Positions 17,099 to 26,460 of a DNA stretch of 64,000 nt are shown in pieces. The notes below the pieces were generated by a model. It worked only from the letters and a program-made list of their open reading frames with translations. It was not told the origin of the DNA and ran no database searches. Origin of the DNA: WHSW01 sp963740055 (lineage in GTDB: Bacteria; Actinomycetota; Thermoleophilia; Solirubrobacterales; 70-9); assembly GCA_963740055.1 (NCBI GenBank), contig CAVUCL010000005.1, positions 620,001 through 684,000 of the forward strand, read 5' to 3'. How positions within the stretch are numbered: the first letter of the stretch is position 1; every line of letters begins with the position of its first letter. The position numbers and the translations under genes were made by a program.

Positions 17099-18692
17099 GA
17101 GCGGACCGGCGAGCAGGGCGCGCGCTTCGGGCGTCGCGCCCTGCTCACGGCCGGGGTCGCGGGCGCGCTCGCGCTCGCGCTCCCGGTCCGCCTGCGCCCC
17201 GGGGGGCTCGACCTCCCCGGGGCGCTTTCGCGTGCCGCCGGCGGCGGCCGTGGCGGCTTTCGCCGCGCGCTGCGGATTCCGCCGGTGCTCACCGGCGCCG
17301 AGATCGAGATCCAGATGCGCCAGGCGAAGGTCGCGGTGCTGCCCGGCCGCAAGACGAAGATGTGGACCTACGGCGGCAGCTTCCCGGGGCCGACGATCCG
17401 CCGGCCCGCCGGGCGAGCAGACCCAGGTCACGTTCGTCCACGGCCTCCCGCGCAAGGCCGGCGAGCTGACCGTGCACCTGCACGGCGGCCACAACCGATC
17501 GAGCGAGGACGGCCAGCCGGGCGGGCTGACGGCGAACCAGCCGCGCTCGCTGTACTGCGACATCTCACCCGGCCTGCGCGCCGGCGAGTCCGGCAACGAC
17601 CTGCTGATCGCGCCGGGCGGCCAGCGCACCTACACCTACGACCTGACCGAGGACGGCGAGCCCGAGCGGGCCTCGTTTCAGTGGTATCACGACCACCGCC
17701 TCGAGCGCACCGCCCCGAACGTCTGGCGCGGGCTCGCCGGGATGTGGATCCTCGACGACGACTTCGACGCCGCGCTGCCGCTGCCGCGCGACGAGCGCGA
17801 CCTGCCGCTGATGCTCAGCGATCGCTCGTTCGACAAGCGCAACCGGCTCACCGACCCGTTCAAGGGCGAGGGTCACGCCCCCAACGACGGCGTCACCGGG
17901 CGCCTGGTGCTCGTCAACGGCGTCCACCGGCCGTTTCACGCCGTCAGCGCCTCGCGCCACCGGCTCCGGGTCCTGAACGCGTCCAACTTCCGCTCCTACA
18001 ACCTGAAGCTCGGCGGCGGCGCCCCGATGTTCCAGATCGCGACCGAGAGCGGCCTGATGCCGCGTCCGGTCGAACGCCGCAAGGTGCTGGTCGGGCCCGG
18101 TGAGCGGGTCGAGCTGATCGTCGACTTCGCCCCCTTCGCCGGGAAGCGGGTCGAGCTCTCGAGCGTGCCCCGCGGCGGGCGCAAGGAGCTCGGCGCGACC
18201 GCGTTCAAGGGCCCGCTGATGCAGTTTCGCGTCGGCGCCCCGATCGCCGACGAGACCTCGGTCCCGCCGACCCTGCGCCCGCTCCCCGATTGGGTCGCGA
18301 GCGCCCCGGCGACGCCCTCGCGCAAGTGGAAGTTCACCATCGGCAAGGGCCTCGTGCCGCAGTGGCTGGTCAACGGCAATACCTTCGACCCCGCCCGCTC
18401 GGACGCGAAGCCGGTGATCGACACGACCGAGACCTGGGAGCTCCACAACGCGACCAAGGTCGCGCACCTGATCCACCTCCACCACACCGACTGGTACATG
18501 CTCTCGCGCAACGGCAGGCCCCCGAAGCCGTGGGAGGACTGCCTCAAGGAGACCTTCTTCCTCGACCCGGGCGACCGCGTCGTCGTCGCCGGCCACTTCT
18601 CCGACCACCTGGGCAAGTTCGTGATCCACTGCCACATGCTCGACCACGAGGACCACGGGCTGATGTCGCAGTTCGAGGTCGTCGCCGCCTAG
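17099..18692 (+). CDS. Multicopper oxidase (CotA/bilirubin-oxidase-like), frameshifted
   Basis: Oxidises phenols, metals or similar donors with O2. Copper-binding motifs in order: HLHGGHN, WYHDH, HLIHLHHTDW and HCHMLDHEDHGLM, covering T1, T2 and T3 sites. A Tat-like signal (RFGRRALLTAGVAGALALAL) precedes them. The frame breaks near 17412 (a surplus G in GCCGGGCGAG). No ATG, GTG or TTG lies in frame between the preceding stop (17078) and the Tat signal, so the true start is unresolved; a further indel near 17090 is possible. Coordinates give the minimal span. Repaired length is about 530 aa. Confidence 0.82.
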
Positions 18693-18706
18693 GAGGGCCG
18701 CGAGAG

Positions 18707-19058
18707 GTGGCCTCCTACTCCCTCAACGAGCGCGCTGTCGACCCGCGCCCGGGAGCTGATCGGCGCCCGCCAGTACGTGCTTGACAGCGACTGGGGCGAG
18801 GTCCAGCCGAGCGCCGAGGACGAGAACGCCTTCCTCGAGTCGAACACCTGGGAGCGCTACGCCGAATGGCATCTCGGGCTCACCGACGGGGCGACAGAGG
18901 AGACGAAGAGCCGCTACGCGTTCGTCTACGGGGACTTTCGCCGCCTGCACCGCGACGGGCTGATCGCCTGTCAGTACCGGGCCGCCGAGTGGCGCCACAA
19001 GGAGATCGAGCTCGCCGCCCACGAGCTGCTCCAGCTGCTCGACCGCACCAGCGCCTGA
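18707..19058 (+). CDS. Conserved hypothetical protein, frameshifted
   Basis: Starts at GTG 18707, nine nt after GGAGGG. Frame one gives VASYSLNERA; the rest, STRARELIGARQYVLDSDW up to HELLQLLDRTSA, is in another frame, with the break near 18737. Repaired length is about 116 aa. The second part contains WERYAEWHLGL, KSRYAFVYGDFRR and YRAAEWRHKEIELAAHELL, helical and rich in Trp and Tyr. No function recognised. It closely follows the multicopper oxidase. Confidence 0.6.
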
Positions 19059-19078
19059 GCCCGCCTGGAGTCGGTGAC

Positions 19079-19498
19079 CTAGGCGCCGAGGTCGCGCATG
19101 AACTCGGGCTCGTGATCCTCGATGTAGACGAACAGCGGGTGCGGGACGCCCTCCTTGCGGGCCTTGCCCTCGTAGTCGGGCTCGGTGGCGTCGTCGCTCT
19201 CGGAGAGCGGCTCGTCGGCGTCCTGCCAGAAGCGCTCCGACGGATTCCAGCGCCGGCGCCGGACCGAGGCCTCGAGCCCGTCGTCGGCGAGCACCTGGGC
19301 GACCACCCGCTCGGCCTCTCGCTGCGCGTCGTCGGTGCCCGTGTAGACGTACATCTTCTCGCCGTCGCGGGTGACGATCACCCGATCGCCGAGCCGGGCG
19401 GCGACCTCGTCGTCGAGGTCGAGCGTGCGCAGGCGCTCGCCGAGCCCGTGCAGGGCGCCGTGGAGGTCGATCTCGAGCCGGAACTCGTCGCTGGCCAT
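19079..19498 (-). CDS. Hypothetical protein
   Basis: 139 aa, not assigned. The N-terminal half reads as an alpha/beta domain (FRLEIDLHGALHGLGERL, RVIVTRDGEKMYVYTGT, AERVVAQVLADDGLEAS); the C-terminal half is acidic and mentions RWNPSERFWQDAD. No signal or membrane helix. It is divergent from the small membrane protein at 19550, with 51 nt between the starts. Confidence 0.65.
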   Translation of the reverse strand: MASDEFRLEIDLHGALHGLGERLRTLDLDDEVAARLGDRVIVTRDGEKMYVYTGTDDAQREAERVVAQVLADDGLEASVRRRRWNPSERFWQDADEPLSESDDATEPDYEGKARKEGVPHPLFVYIEDHEPEFMRDLGA

Positions 19499-19535
19499 GG
19501 CGGCGGACGCTACCAGCCCCCGCCCTTGGTAGGGC

Positions 19536-19541
19536 TAGGCT
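19536..19541 (+). promoter_or_regulatory. Putative -10 (TAGGCT), leaderless start
   Basis: TAGGCT ends 8 nt before the ATG at 19550, with no Shine-Dalgarno sequence. It would drive the three-gene run 19550-21746. Confidence 0.45.
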
Positions 19542-19549
19542 GAACGGCG

Positions 19550-19801
19550 ATGGAGCAGCTGGTCCAGGTCGTCGGAGCGCTGCTGATCCTGGCCGGGTTC
19601 GCCGCGGCGCAGTTCGGGCTCCTGCGGCTCGACTCGCGCTCATATCTGGTGCTCAACCTGGTCGGCTCGGCGATCCTCGCCTGGCTCGCCTGGGAGGAGC
19701 GCCAGTGGGGCTTCCTACTGCTGGAGACGGTCTGGGCGCTGGTCTCGCTCTGGAGCCTGGTCCGGGTCGCGCGCGGACTGCCGGTGGCCGGGGCCCACTG
19801 A
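19550..19801 (+). CDS. Small membrane protein, CBU_0592-like
   Basis: 83 aa with three hydrophobic segments. SYLVLNLVGSAILAWLAW and QWGFLLLETVWALVSLWSL match the pattern of the CBU_0592-like membrane domain. Function unknown. First gene of a run with the K+ channel and a GH3 enzyme. Confidence 0.7.
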   Translation: MEQLVQVVGALLILAGFAAAQFGLLRLDSRSYLVLNLVGSAILAWLAWEERQWGFLLLETVWALVSLWSLVRVARGLPVAGAH

Positions 19802-19830
19802 GGAGTGCCCGTCCGTCCGGGCGGAGCCGT

Positions 19831-20550
19831 ATGAAGGGGGCGATGGAGGGCTCCTCGCTGCCCGCGGACGTGCCCACCTGGCGCCGCCACATGCACGCCG
19901 ACGGCTACGCCTACGGCTGGCTGTTGGCTCTGATCGTGCTCTCGCTCGGATTCCAGCTCAGCGCGTCCGACGAGGAGTGGGCGCGGGTGATCACGATCGT
20001 GCTCCAGGGCGCGACGCTGGTCGCGGCGCTGCGGGTCTCCGGCGCCCACCGCTGGCTCGTCCGCGCGGCGACGGTCGCGGTCGCGATCACGCTTGCAAGC
20101 GCCGCCGGGGTGCTGATCGGGTCGGGCGAGCTCGGTGAGGCCGCGGCGCGCACCGTCGGCTTCATGCTCGTCGTCCTCGCTCCCGCGGCGATCGTCGCCG
20201 GGATCGTGCGCCAGGCGCGCGCCGCCGGGGCGATCACGCTGCGGACGATGTTCGGCGTCCTCTGCGTCTACCTGCTGATCGGGATGGCGTTCGCGTTCGC
20301 CTACGGGATCATCTCGGCGGTCGACGACGGCACCTTCTTCGCCCAGATCGAGGGCGGGACCCAGGCCGACTTCCTCTACTTCAGCTTCATCACGATGACG
20401 ACCACCGGCTTCGGCGACCTGACCGCGCTCGACTCGCTCGGCCGGGCGTTGGCGGTGACCGAGGCGCTCACCGGCCAGATCTACCTGGTCACCGTGGTCG
20501 CGCTGATCGTCGCCAACATCGGCCGCGGACCCAGCCGCCGCCCGGCGTGA
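19831..20550 (+). CDS. Two-TM-pore potassium channel family protein (GFGD filter)
   Basis: 239 aa. Three or four N-terminal hydrophobic segments precede a pore module: helix, then FITMTTTGFGDLTALD, then a last helix (IYLVTVVALIVANIG). The filter is GFGD where most K+ channels have GYGD; Phe is tolerated in some K+ channels. No RCK domain follows. A second ATG (19843) is a possible alternative start. The stop overlaps the GTG of the GH3 gene as GTGA. Confidence 0.78.
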   Translation: MKGAMEGSSLPADVPTWRRHMHADGYAYGWLLALIVLSLGFQLSASDEEWARVITIVLQGATLVAALRVSGAHRWLVRAATVAVAITLASAAGVLIGSGELGEAAARTVGFMLVVLAPAAIVAGIVRQARAAGAITLRTMFGVLCVYLLIGMAFAFAYGIISAVDDGTFFAQIEGGTQADFLYFSFITMTTTGFGDLTALDSLGRALAVTEALTGQIYLVTVVALIVANIGRGPSRRPA

Positions 20551-21746
20551 CCGGCGCCGACGGCGGGGTCACCGAGCGCGCTGCGCGCCGAGCCGAGGCC
20601 CGAGAGCGACGCGCGCGTGCCCGCCGGCGGCTGGCGGCGCTGGCGGCGGTCGCCGCCGTCGCCGTGGTCGCCGGGGCGGTGATCGGCGCCGGGTCCGACG
20701 ACGGCGACGACTCGGCCGGCGGTGTTGGCGAGTCCGAGGCCGCGATCGAGTGTCCGCCTGAGGTCGCCGCCGACCCGCGCCGGCTCACCGGGCAGATGGT
20801 CGTCGCGCGGATGGAGCTCGAGGCGACCACCGGCCTGCGCCGGCTGGCCCGCGACGGTGAGCTCGGCGGCGTCGTCCTCTTCCCGCCCGCGGACGCGGAG
20901 CCGCGTGTGCTTCGAGACCAGACCGACGCGCTGCGGCGGGCGGCCGCGGCCGGCGATGCACCGAGGCCGCTGGTGATGGTCGACCAGGAGGGCGGCGAGG
21001 TGAAGCGGTTCCCGGACGCACCTCCCGACCAGGCGCCCGCCGAGCTCGCCGCCGTGGGCGCCGAGGCCGCCTTCGCCGCGGGTCGCGAGACCGCGAGGGC
21101 GCTGGCGCGGATGGGGATCGACGTCGACCTCGCCCCCGTCCTCGACAGCCCGACGGTGCCCGGCGCGTTCATCGCCTCGCGCGCGTTCGGATCCGACCCG
21201 CGCACGGTGAGCGCCGCCGGGGTCGCGTTCGGCGAGGGACTCGATGCCGGCGGCGTCGCGGCGACGGCGAAGCACTTCCCGGGGCTCGGGACGGCGACCG
21301 TGAACACCGACCTCGCCCCGAGCACGCTCGAGGGCGGGCGCGGCGAGCTGGCTCCGGGGCTGCGGCCGTTCGAGGCCGCGATCGAGGCCGGCTTCGGGCT
21401 GGTGATGGTCGCGAACGCGACCTACCCCGCCTACGACGCCCGCCGGCCGGCGTCGCAGTCGCCGAACGTGGTCGGTGAGCTGCTTCGCGACCGGCTCGGC
21501 TACGACGGGGTCGTGGTCACCGACGACCTCGGCGCCGGCGCCCTGGTCCAGGCGGGGATCGACGAGGCCGAAGCCGCGGTCGCGGCCGCCGGCGCCGGCG
21601 CCGACCTGCTGCTGTTCGCGCTCAGCGACGGCGAGGCCGCCCGCGCCGGGCTGTTGCGGGCGCTGCGCCGCGGCGAGCTCGATCGCGCCGCGCTGGTCGA
21701 GTCGTGCGCCCGCACGACCGCGCTGCGCGCGGCTCTCAGCCCTTGA
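20547..21746 (+). CDS. Glycoside hydrolase family 3 protein (NagZ-like), membrane-anchored
   Basis: 399 aa. An Arg-rich cytosolic start and one membrane helix (LAALAAVAAVAVVAGAVIGA) place the enzyme outside. The GH3 barrel shows VMVDQEGGEVKRF, MGIDVDLAPVLD, KHFPGLG and VVTDDLGAGAL, where the Asp of TDDL is the expected nucleophile. KHFPGLG is the beta-N-acetylhexosaminidase-type motif, so a role in trimming peptidoglycan or related glycans is likely. Ends convergent with the metalloprotease gene, overlapping it by 11 nt. Confidence 0.85.
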   Translation: MTGADGGVTERAARRAEARERRARARRRLAALAAVAAVAVVAGAVIGAGSDDGDDSAGGVGESEAAIECPPEVAADPRRLTGQMVVARMELEATTGLRRLARDGELGGVVLFPPADAEPRVLRDQTDALRRAAAAGDAPRPLVMVDQEGGEVKRFPDAPPDQAPAELAAVGAEAAFAAGRETARALARMGIDVDLAPVLDSPTVPGAFIASRAFGSDPRTVSAAGVAFGEGLDAGGVAATAKHFPGLGTATVNTDLAPSTLEGGRGELAPGLRPFEAAIEAGFGLVMVANATYPAYDARRPASQSPNVVGELLRDRLGYDGVVVTDDLGAGALVQAGIDEAEAAVAAAGAGADLLLFALSDGEAARAGLLRALRRGELDRAALVESCARTTALRAALSP

Positions 21747-23274
21747 GCCGGACGCGGAAGCGCTGGTCGTCGCGGCGGTAGTCCCAGTCGGAGCCCGAGA
21801 AGCCCCTGACCCGCCCGTCGGCGTTGACGATCACCGCGGTGATCCGCTCGTAGCGCTTCGGCGAGCGCAGCTTGACCGCCGCCGAGCCGCCGGCGCCGAG
21901 GAAGCGCGACTTGCGGGTGACCGAGCCCCCGACCGGGCTGCCGTCGCGGGCGACCAGCGCGATCCCCGCGCGGACGCCCCGCTCGGCTCGGACCGCGAGC
22001 CGGATCGCGCCGCGGCCGCCGGCTCGCACCTCGAGCAGCCGGATCGCGGTGTGGTCGAGCGCGAAGCTGCGATGCCCGCCGACGCGCAGGCTCCCCTTGC
22101 GCCTCATCTCGGGATACTCGGCGGCGTCGGGAAAGCCGCCGCTGCCCGAGCGCCACTCGGCGGTCGCGGCGGCGAAGCGGGCGAACTCCTTGCTGAAGCT
22201 GCGCCCGCCGCCCTCGTCGATCGCGCGCTCGTAGGCGCCGACGGCGAAGTCGGCCGGGTCGGTCAGGTCGGAGACCTCCCAGGCGCGGCGCACCGCGTCG
22301 ACGCCGTAACGGCCGCTGAGCCAGTGGTTCCAGACCGCGGCGCCGTAGACCTTGAGCCCGCGTCCGCCGCGAACGTCGGTGATCGGCGATCCCGGGTCGC
22401 CGGCGAACGCCGGCAGGAAGGCGACGTAGTCGTCGACCTCGCCGAAGACGAACTCCTCGGCCCAGGTCGCGGTCGACTCGAACATCCACACGTCCTGGAA
22501 GCTGTCGTAGTTCTGCTGCAGCAGGTGGTTGAACTCGTGCGCGAAGGTGACCCGCGCCGGGTCGAGCGGATCGGCGTAGGAGCCGTACTCCTGGGGCGCG
22601 TAGTCGTCGTCGAGGACCATGTAGCCGAACTGGCTCCGGGCGGTACCCTGGCCCGCGTCCGGGGCCTCGTAGCCGAACAGCCCGGCGCTGCCGAGCTGCT
22701 TCAGATAGACGTCGGCGCGGACACTCGGATCCGAGCCACAGCCGTCGTCGTCGGGCTTCGGCGGGGCCCAGCCGAGCGCTCCGGGGGCGACCTCGACCGT
22801 CCGCGAGAGCTCCGCGATCTCGAGCATCGCCTCGACGTAGTCGGGGACGCCGTCGCCGTCGGAGTCGGTCAGGTCGGGGGCGTCGACGAACTCCGGCGAG
22901 TCGACCCAGAAGGCGCAGAAGTGCGCGCTCGCCGCGGACACGACCGGGGCTCCGGCCGGATACCCGTTCTGGAGCTCGTCGGCGGCGCCGTCGGTCGGCC
23001 GCGCGAGCAGGGCCCGCGCCTCCCGGCGCTCGCGCCGGTCGAGCGCCGGCACCGCCGCCGCGAGCGCGTTCAGGGCGAGCGTCGCGTCGGGCTCGGGGCC
23101 GGGGCCGGGCTGCGGGGCGAGCGCCTGCTCGGCCTCCGCGAGCGCCGCCTCGGCCGCCGCCGGGCTGGGCTCGGCGACCGGCTGCTGGGCGGCGGCGGTC
23201 GCGGGCAGCCACAGCGTCGCCGTCGCGATCACGGCCGCGACGGCGATTCGATGCGTCGAGGCTCGTGTCGACAA
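21736..23274 (-). CDS. Secreted metalloprotease-like protein (MXAN_6640-like)
   Basis: 512 aa from TTG 23274, preceded by an AGAGGGA ribosome site. This start gives a good signal peptide (IAVAAVIATATLWLPATAAA). A calcium-type loop DSDGDGVPDYVE is followed by a zinc motif AHEFNHLLQQNY (HExxH) with a downstream glutamate in ESTATWAEEF, then a C-terminal beta domain. This resembles the MXAN_6640 family of putative metalloproteases; activity is inferred. The in-frame opening continues for 500 codons antisense to nadE, which I reject. Confidence 0.75.
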   Translation of the reverse strand: MSTRASTHRIAVAAVIATATLWLPATAAAQQPVAEPSPAAAEAALAEAEQALAPQPGPGPEPDATLALNALAAAVPALDRRERREARALLARPTDGAADELQNGYPAGAPVVSAASAHFCAFWVDSPEFVDAPDLTDSDGDGVPDYVEAMLEIAELSRTVEVAPGALGWAPPKPDDDGCGSDPSVRADVYLKQLGSAGLFGYEAPDAGQGTARSQFGYMVLDDDYAPQEYGSYADPLDPARVTFAHEFNHLLQQNYDSFQDVWMFESTATWAEEFVFGEVDDYVAFLPAFAGDPGSPITDVRGGRGLKVYGAAVWNHWLSGRYGVDAVRRAWEVSDLTDPADFAVGAYERAIDEGGGRSFSKEFARFAAATAEWRSGSGGFPDAAEYPEMRRKGSLRVGGHRSFALDHTAIRLLEVRAGGRGAIRLAVRAERGVRAGIALVARDGSPVGGSVTRKSRFLGAGGSAAVKLRSPKRYERITAVIVNADGRVRGFSGSDWDYRRDDQRFRVRLKG

Positions 23275-23277
23275 AGC

Positions 23278-23307
23278 TTGGTCCCTCTCGGTTGGCGAGG
23301 ATACTTT
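23278..23307 (+). promoter_or_regulatory. Putative nadE promoter, leaderless
   Basis: TTGGTC (23278-23283), 18-nt spacer, TACTTT (23302-23307), then 6 nt to the nadE ATG. No ribosome site. Confidence 0.5.
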
Positions 23308-23313
23308 CCGCCC

Positions 23314-24969
23314 ATGAGTGAACCCGGCCCGAGCCCTAGCGTTGCGCTGGCGCAGATCAATCCGACCGTCGGCGACGTCGACGGCAACGCGCGCCTGATC
23401 GCCGACGGGATCGCGCGCGCCCGCGAGGCGGGCGCCGGGCTGGTCGTCTTCCCCGAGCTCTGCCTGCCGGGGTACCCGGCCGAGGACCTGTATCTGAAGC
23501 CGCACTTCGCGCGCGCGAACGCCGAGGCGATCGCCGCCCTGGCGAGCGCCGCCGACGGGATCAGCGTCCTGGTCGGCTTCGCCGAGCCGGCCACCGCGAC
23601 CGCGGGCGAGCCGCGCCGTGACGCGCCGGGGCCGCGCCCGGTGCACAACTCGCTCGCCCTGCTCGAAGGTGGTCGCGTCGCCGCCGTCTATCGCAAGAAC
23701 CGGCTCCCCAACTACGGCGTCTTCGACGAAGTGCGCTACTTCGAGCCCGGCACCGAGCCGCTGGTCTGCGAGATCGCCGGGCGGCGGGTCGGGCTGACGA
23801 TCTGCGAGGACCTCTGGGAGCCGGGCCCGCCGGGATCGCTGGAGGCGAGCGCCGGGGCGCAGCTGATCGTCAACCCCTCGGGCTCGCCCTACCTGCGCGG
23901 CAAGGGCCGCGACCGCGAACGGCTGCTCGCCGGGCGCGCCCGGGAGCACGGGGTCCCGATCGCCTTCTGCAACCTGGTCGGCGGCCAGGACGAGCTCGTC
24001 TTCGACGGCGAGAGCTTCGTCGTCGACGAGCGCGGCGAGGTCGTCGCCCGGGCGCGCCAGTTCGAGCCCGACCTGCTGCTCTGGGACCCCGATGCCGGGG
24101 GCGAGCAGCGGATCGAGCGGACGCTCGACGACCTCGACGAGGTCTACGCGGCGCTCGAGCTCGGGCTCCGCGACTACGTGCGCAAGAACGGCTTCGAGCG
24201 CGCCCTCGTCGGCCTCTCGGGCGGGATCGACTCCGCCCTGGTCGCGCTGCTCGGCGCCGACGCGCTCGGCGCCGAGCAGCTGACCTGCGTGGTCATGCCC
24301 TCGCCACACTCGAGCGCCGAGACCCAGGCGGACGCGCGCGCGATCGCCGCCAACCTCGGCGCCGAGTGCCTCGAGCTGCCAATCGGCGCCGCGATGGACG
24401 CCTACGGCGAGATCCTCGCCGGGAGCTGGAGCGGCGCCGGGCTCGCGGCCGAGAACGTCCAGGCGCGGATCCGCGGCAACCTGCTGATGGCGCTCTCCAA
24501 CGACCGCGGGGCGCTCGTCCTCACCACCGGCAACAAGAGCGAGATGTCGGTCGGCTACGCGACCCTCTACGGCGACATGGCGGGCGGCCTTGCGGTGCTC
24601 AAGGACGTGCCGAAGCAGCTCGTCTACGCGCTGGTCGAGCACCGGAACCGCCGCGCGGGGACCGAGCTCGTGCCGGCGACCGTGCTCGAGCGCCCGCCCT
24701 CGGCCGAGCTGCGCCCCGACCAGCTCGACCAGGACTCGCTGCCGCCCTACGACCTGCTCGACCGGGTGCTCGAGGGCTACGTCGAGCACGACCGCTCGCG
24801 CGCGCAGCTCGTCGACGAGGGGCTGCCGGGCGAGGTCGTCGACGAGGTGATCGGGCTCGTCGACCGCGCCGAGTACAAGCGCCGCCAGGCGCCGCCCGGG
24901 ATCCGGATCACGACCAGGGCCTTCGGCCGCGACCGCCGGCTGCCGATCACCAACCGCTTCAGCGGCTGA
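23314..24969 (+). CDS. nadE: Glutamine-dependent NAD+ synthetase
   Basis: 551 aa, last step of NAD synthesis: converts deamido-NAD to NAD with ATP and glutamine. The N-terminal nitrilase-type glutaminase has its Glu-Lys-Cys triad in FPELCLPGYP, YRKNRLPNYGVFDE and TICEDLWEP. The C-terminal synthetase has the PP-loop GLSGGIDSALVA, plus TTGNKSEMSVGYATLYGD. Length is normal for the two-domain form. The start is the ATG beside a leaderless promoter; the same frame extends upstream but is antisense to the metalloprotease. Confidence 0.95.
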   Translation: MSEPGPSPSVALAQINPTVGDVDGNARLIADGIARAREAGAGLVVFPELCLPGYPAEDLYLKPHFARANAEAIAALASAADGISVLVGFAEPATATAGEPRRDAPGPRPVHNSLALLEGGRVAAVYRKNRLPNYGVFDEVRYFEPGTEPLVCEIAGRRVGLTICEDLWEPGPPGSLEASAGAQLIVNPSGSPYLRGKGRDRERLLAGRAREHGVPIAFCNLVGGQDELVFDGESFVVDERGEVVARARQFEPDLLLWDPDAGGEQRIERTLDDLDEVYAALELGLRDYVRKNGFERALVGLSGGIDSALVALLGADALGAEQLTCVVMPSPHSSAETQADARAIAANLGAECLELPIGAAMDAYGEILAGSWSGAGLAAENVQARIRGNLLMALSNDRGALVLTTGNKSEMSVGYATLYGDMAGGLAVLKDVPKQLVYALVEHRNRRAGTELVPATVLERPPSAELRPDQLDQDSLPPYDLLDRVLEGYVEHDRSRAQLVDEGLPGEVVDEVIGLVDRAEYKRRQAPPGIRITTRAFGRDRRLPITNRFSG

Positions 24970-24984
24970 GCGCGCCGGCTTCGA

Positions 24985-25420
24985 TCAGCTCGGCAGCGGG
25001 CGCACCGCGAGCGTCATCCGCACCAGCGCGCAGAGCCGGCCCTCGTCGTCTGAGACCTCGCAGTCCCAGACCCAGGTCGTGCGACCGCGGTGGCGGGCGA
25101 CGGCCTCGATGTTCGCGTGCCCGGTGGAGATCGGGCGCAGGAAGCTCGCCTGGTTCGACTGGCCCATGGCGACCATGCCGTCCTCGCGCACCGCCTCGTA
25201 GGTCGCCCGCGAGCAGAGCGACTCGGCGAGCGCCGCGAGCGCGCCGCCGTGGACGATCCCGGCAGGCTGGCGGACCTCGTCGGTGATCGCGAGCCTGCCC
25301 CGCGCACGCTCGGCGCCGAGCTCGAGGTACTCGACCCCGATCAGGCGGCTGAGCCCGTCGTCTCCTGGCGCTCGCTCGGCGATCGCGGCAGCCTACCTGC
25401 AGGCGGGCGTCGACCTGCAT
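24985..25420 (-). CDS. PaaI-family hotdog thioesterase, probable frameshift near the start
   Basis: Hotdog-fold acyl-CoA thioesterase. GIVHGGALAALAESLCS carries the HGG active-site pattern, followed by NQASFLRPISTGHANIEA and RTTWVWDCEVSDD. That frame opens at 25392 after a TAG and has no ATG, GTG or TTG start. An ATG at 25420 in the next frame (MQVDARLQ) would join to AAAIAERAPGDDGLS if one base were added or removed near 25394. Repaired length is about 145 aa, normal for the family. Convergent with nadE. Confidence 0.7.
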
Positions 25421-25458
25421 TGCGCTTTAGTCCGACCGCGTACGCTTGCGCCCTTCGA

Positions 25459-26460
25459 ATGGCGATCACACCCGACCAGCAAGCGACCCTGCAGCTCCTG
25501 CTCGAGCGCGGTCAGAGCTACGCCGACCTGGCGCGGCTGCTCGGTGTCAGCGAGGCCGAGGTCCGCGTGCGCGCCCGTGGCGCGCTGACCGAGCTCGGCG
25601 GCGCCGACCCGGACCGAAACGTCGGGCTCACCGACTACATCCTCGGTCAGGCGGACCCGATCGGCCGCGCCGACGCCTCGCGACACCTGCGCGACAACGC
25701 CGCCGACCACGCCTACGCCGTGGCGCTCTCCGAGCGTCTGGGCGAGATGTTCCCGGCGGCCGAGCTCCCGCGGCTGCCCGGCGAGCCGCGTGCGCGGCGC
25801 CCGAGCCGCTTCCAGCGCCGCCCGGCGACGGATGCCGAGGGCGAGGGCGCGAAGCGCCGCTCGCTCCCCGGCGCCGATCTCGACCCGCGCCAGACTCGCC
25901 TCCTGGTGATCCTCGCCAGCGCCGCGGTCCTGCTGGTCGCGATCGTGCTCGCGGTCACCGGTGCGTTCAGCGGCGACGACGAGGCGGCCTCGTCGGCCGA
26001 CTCGGAGACGACGACCTCGACCCAGGCCGACACGGGCGAGGAGATCCAGCGGGTCGAGCTCCGAGCCACCGGCGGCGGCGACGCGACCGGCGAGGCGATC
26101 TTCGGCCTCGCGACCGGCGACCAGCCGTTCGTCGACTTCTCGATCCGCGGGCTCGACCCCGCGCCCCAGGACCAGACCTACGTGATCTGGCTGATGCTGA
26201 CCGAGACCGAGGGCTACCCGCTGTCGCCGATCGCGGTCAGCCAGCAGGGCACCTATGAGAACCGGTTCCCGATCCCCGGCGCCGTGCTCCCGGTCGTCGC
26301 CCGGGTGCGCGCGGTCGACATCTCGATCGCGCCCGCGAACGAGATCCGCAGGGTCGTCAATGCCGCGATCGAGGACACCAGCCTGGTCCTCGAGAAGCCC
26401 GGCGAGACCGTCCTCAGCGGCCAGATCCCGCCCGCGGCGGCCGAAGCCGCCGGTGGCTAG
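25459..26460 (+). CDS. Membrane regulator with HTH and anti-sigma-like layout
   Basis: 333 aa. Residues 17-45 (QSYADLARLLGVSEAEVRVRA) form a sigma region 4-like helix-turn-helix. LTDYILGQADPIGRADASRHL resembles the start of an anti-sigma ZAS helix bundle without its zinc ligands. A basic linker, one membrane helix (LLVILASAAVLLVAIVLAV near 150) and an acidic Ser/Thr linker come next. The C-terminal extracellular domain has VDFSIRGLDPAP and QTYVIWLML, similar in outline to RskA-type anti-sigma C-domains. The role is inferred: a transmembrane regulator. TACGCT lies 13 nt upstream of the ATG. Confidence 0.55.
   Translation: MAITPDQQATLQLLLERGQSYADLARLLGVSEAEVRVRARGALTELGGADPDRNVGLTDYILGQADPIGRADASRHLRDNAADHAYAVALSERLGEMFPAAELPRLPGEPRARRPSRFQRRPATDAEGEGAKRRSLPGADLDPRQTRLLVILASAAVLLVAIVLAVTGAFSGDDEAASSADSETTTSTQADTGEEIQRVELRATGGGDATGEAIFGLATGDQPFVDFSIRGLDPAPQDQTYVIWLMLTETEGYPLSPIAVSQQGTYENRFPIPGAVLPVVARVRAVDISIAPANEIRRVVNAAIEDTSLVLEKPGETVLSGQIPPAAAEAAGG

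Noticed and set aside
23275..24789. Open minus-strand frame of about 500 codons continuous with the metalloprotease
   Set aside because: It is antisense to the clearly conserved nadE; high GC keeps stops rare in such frames.
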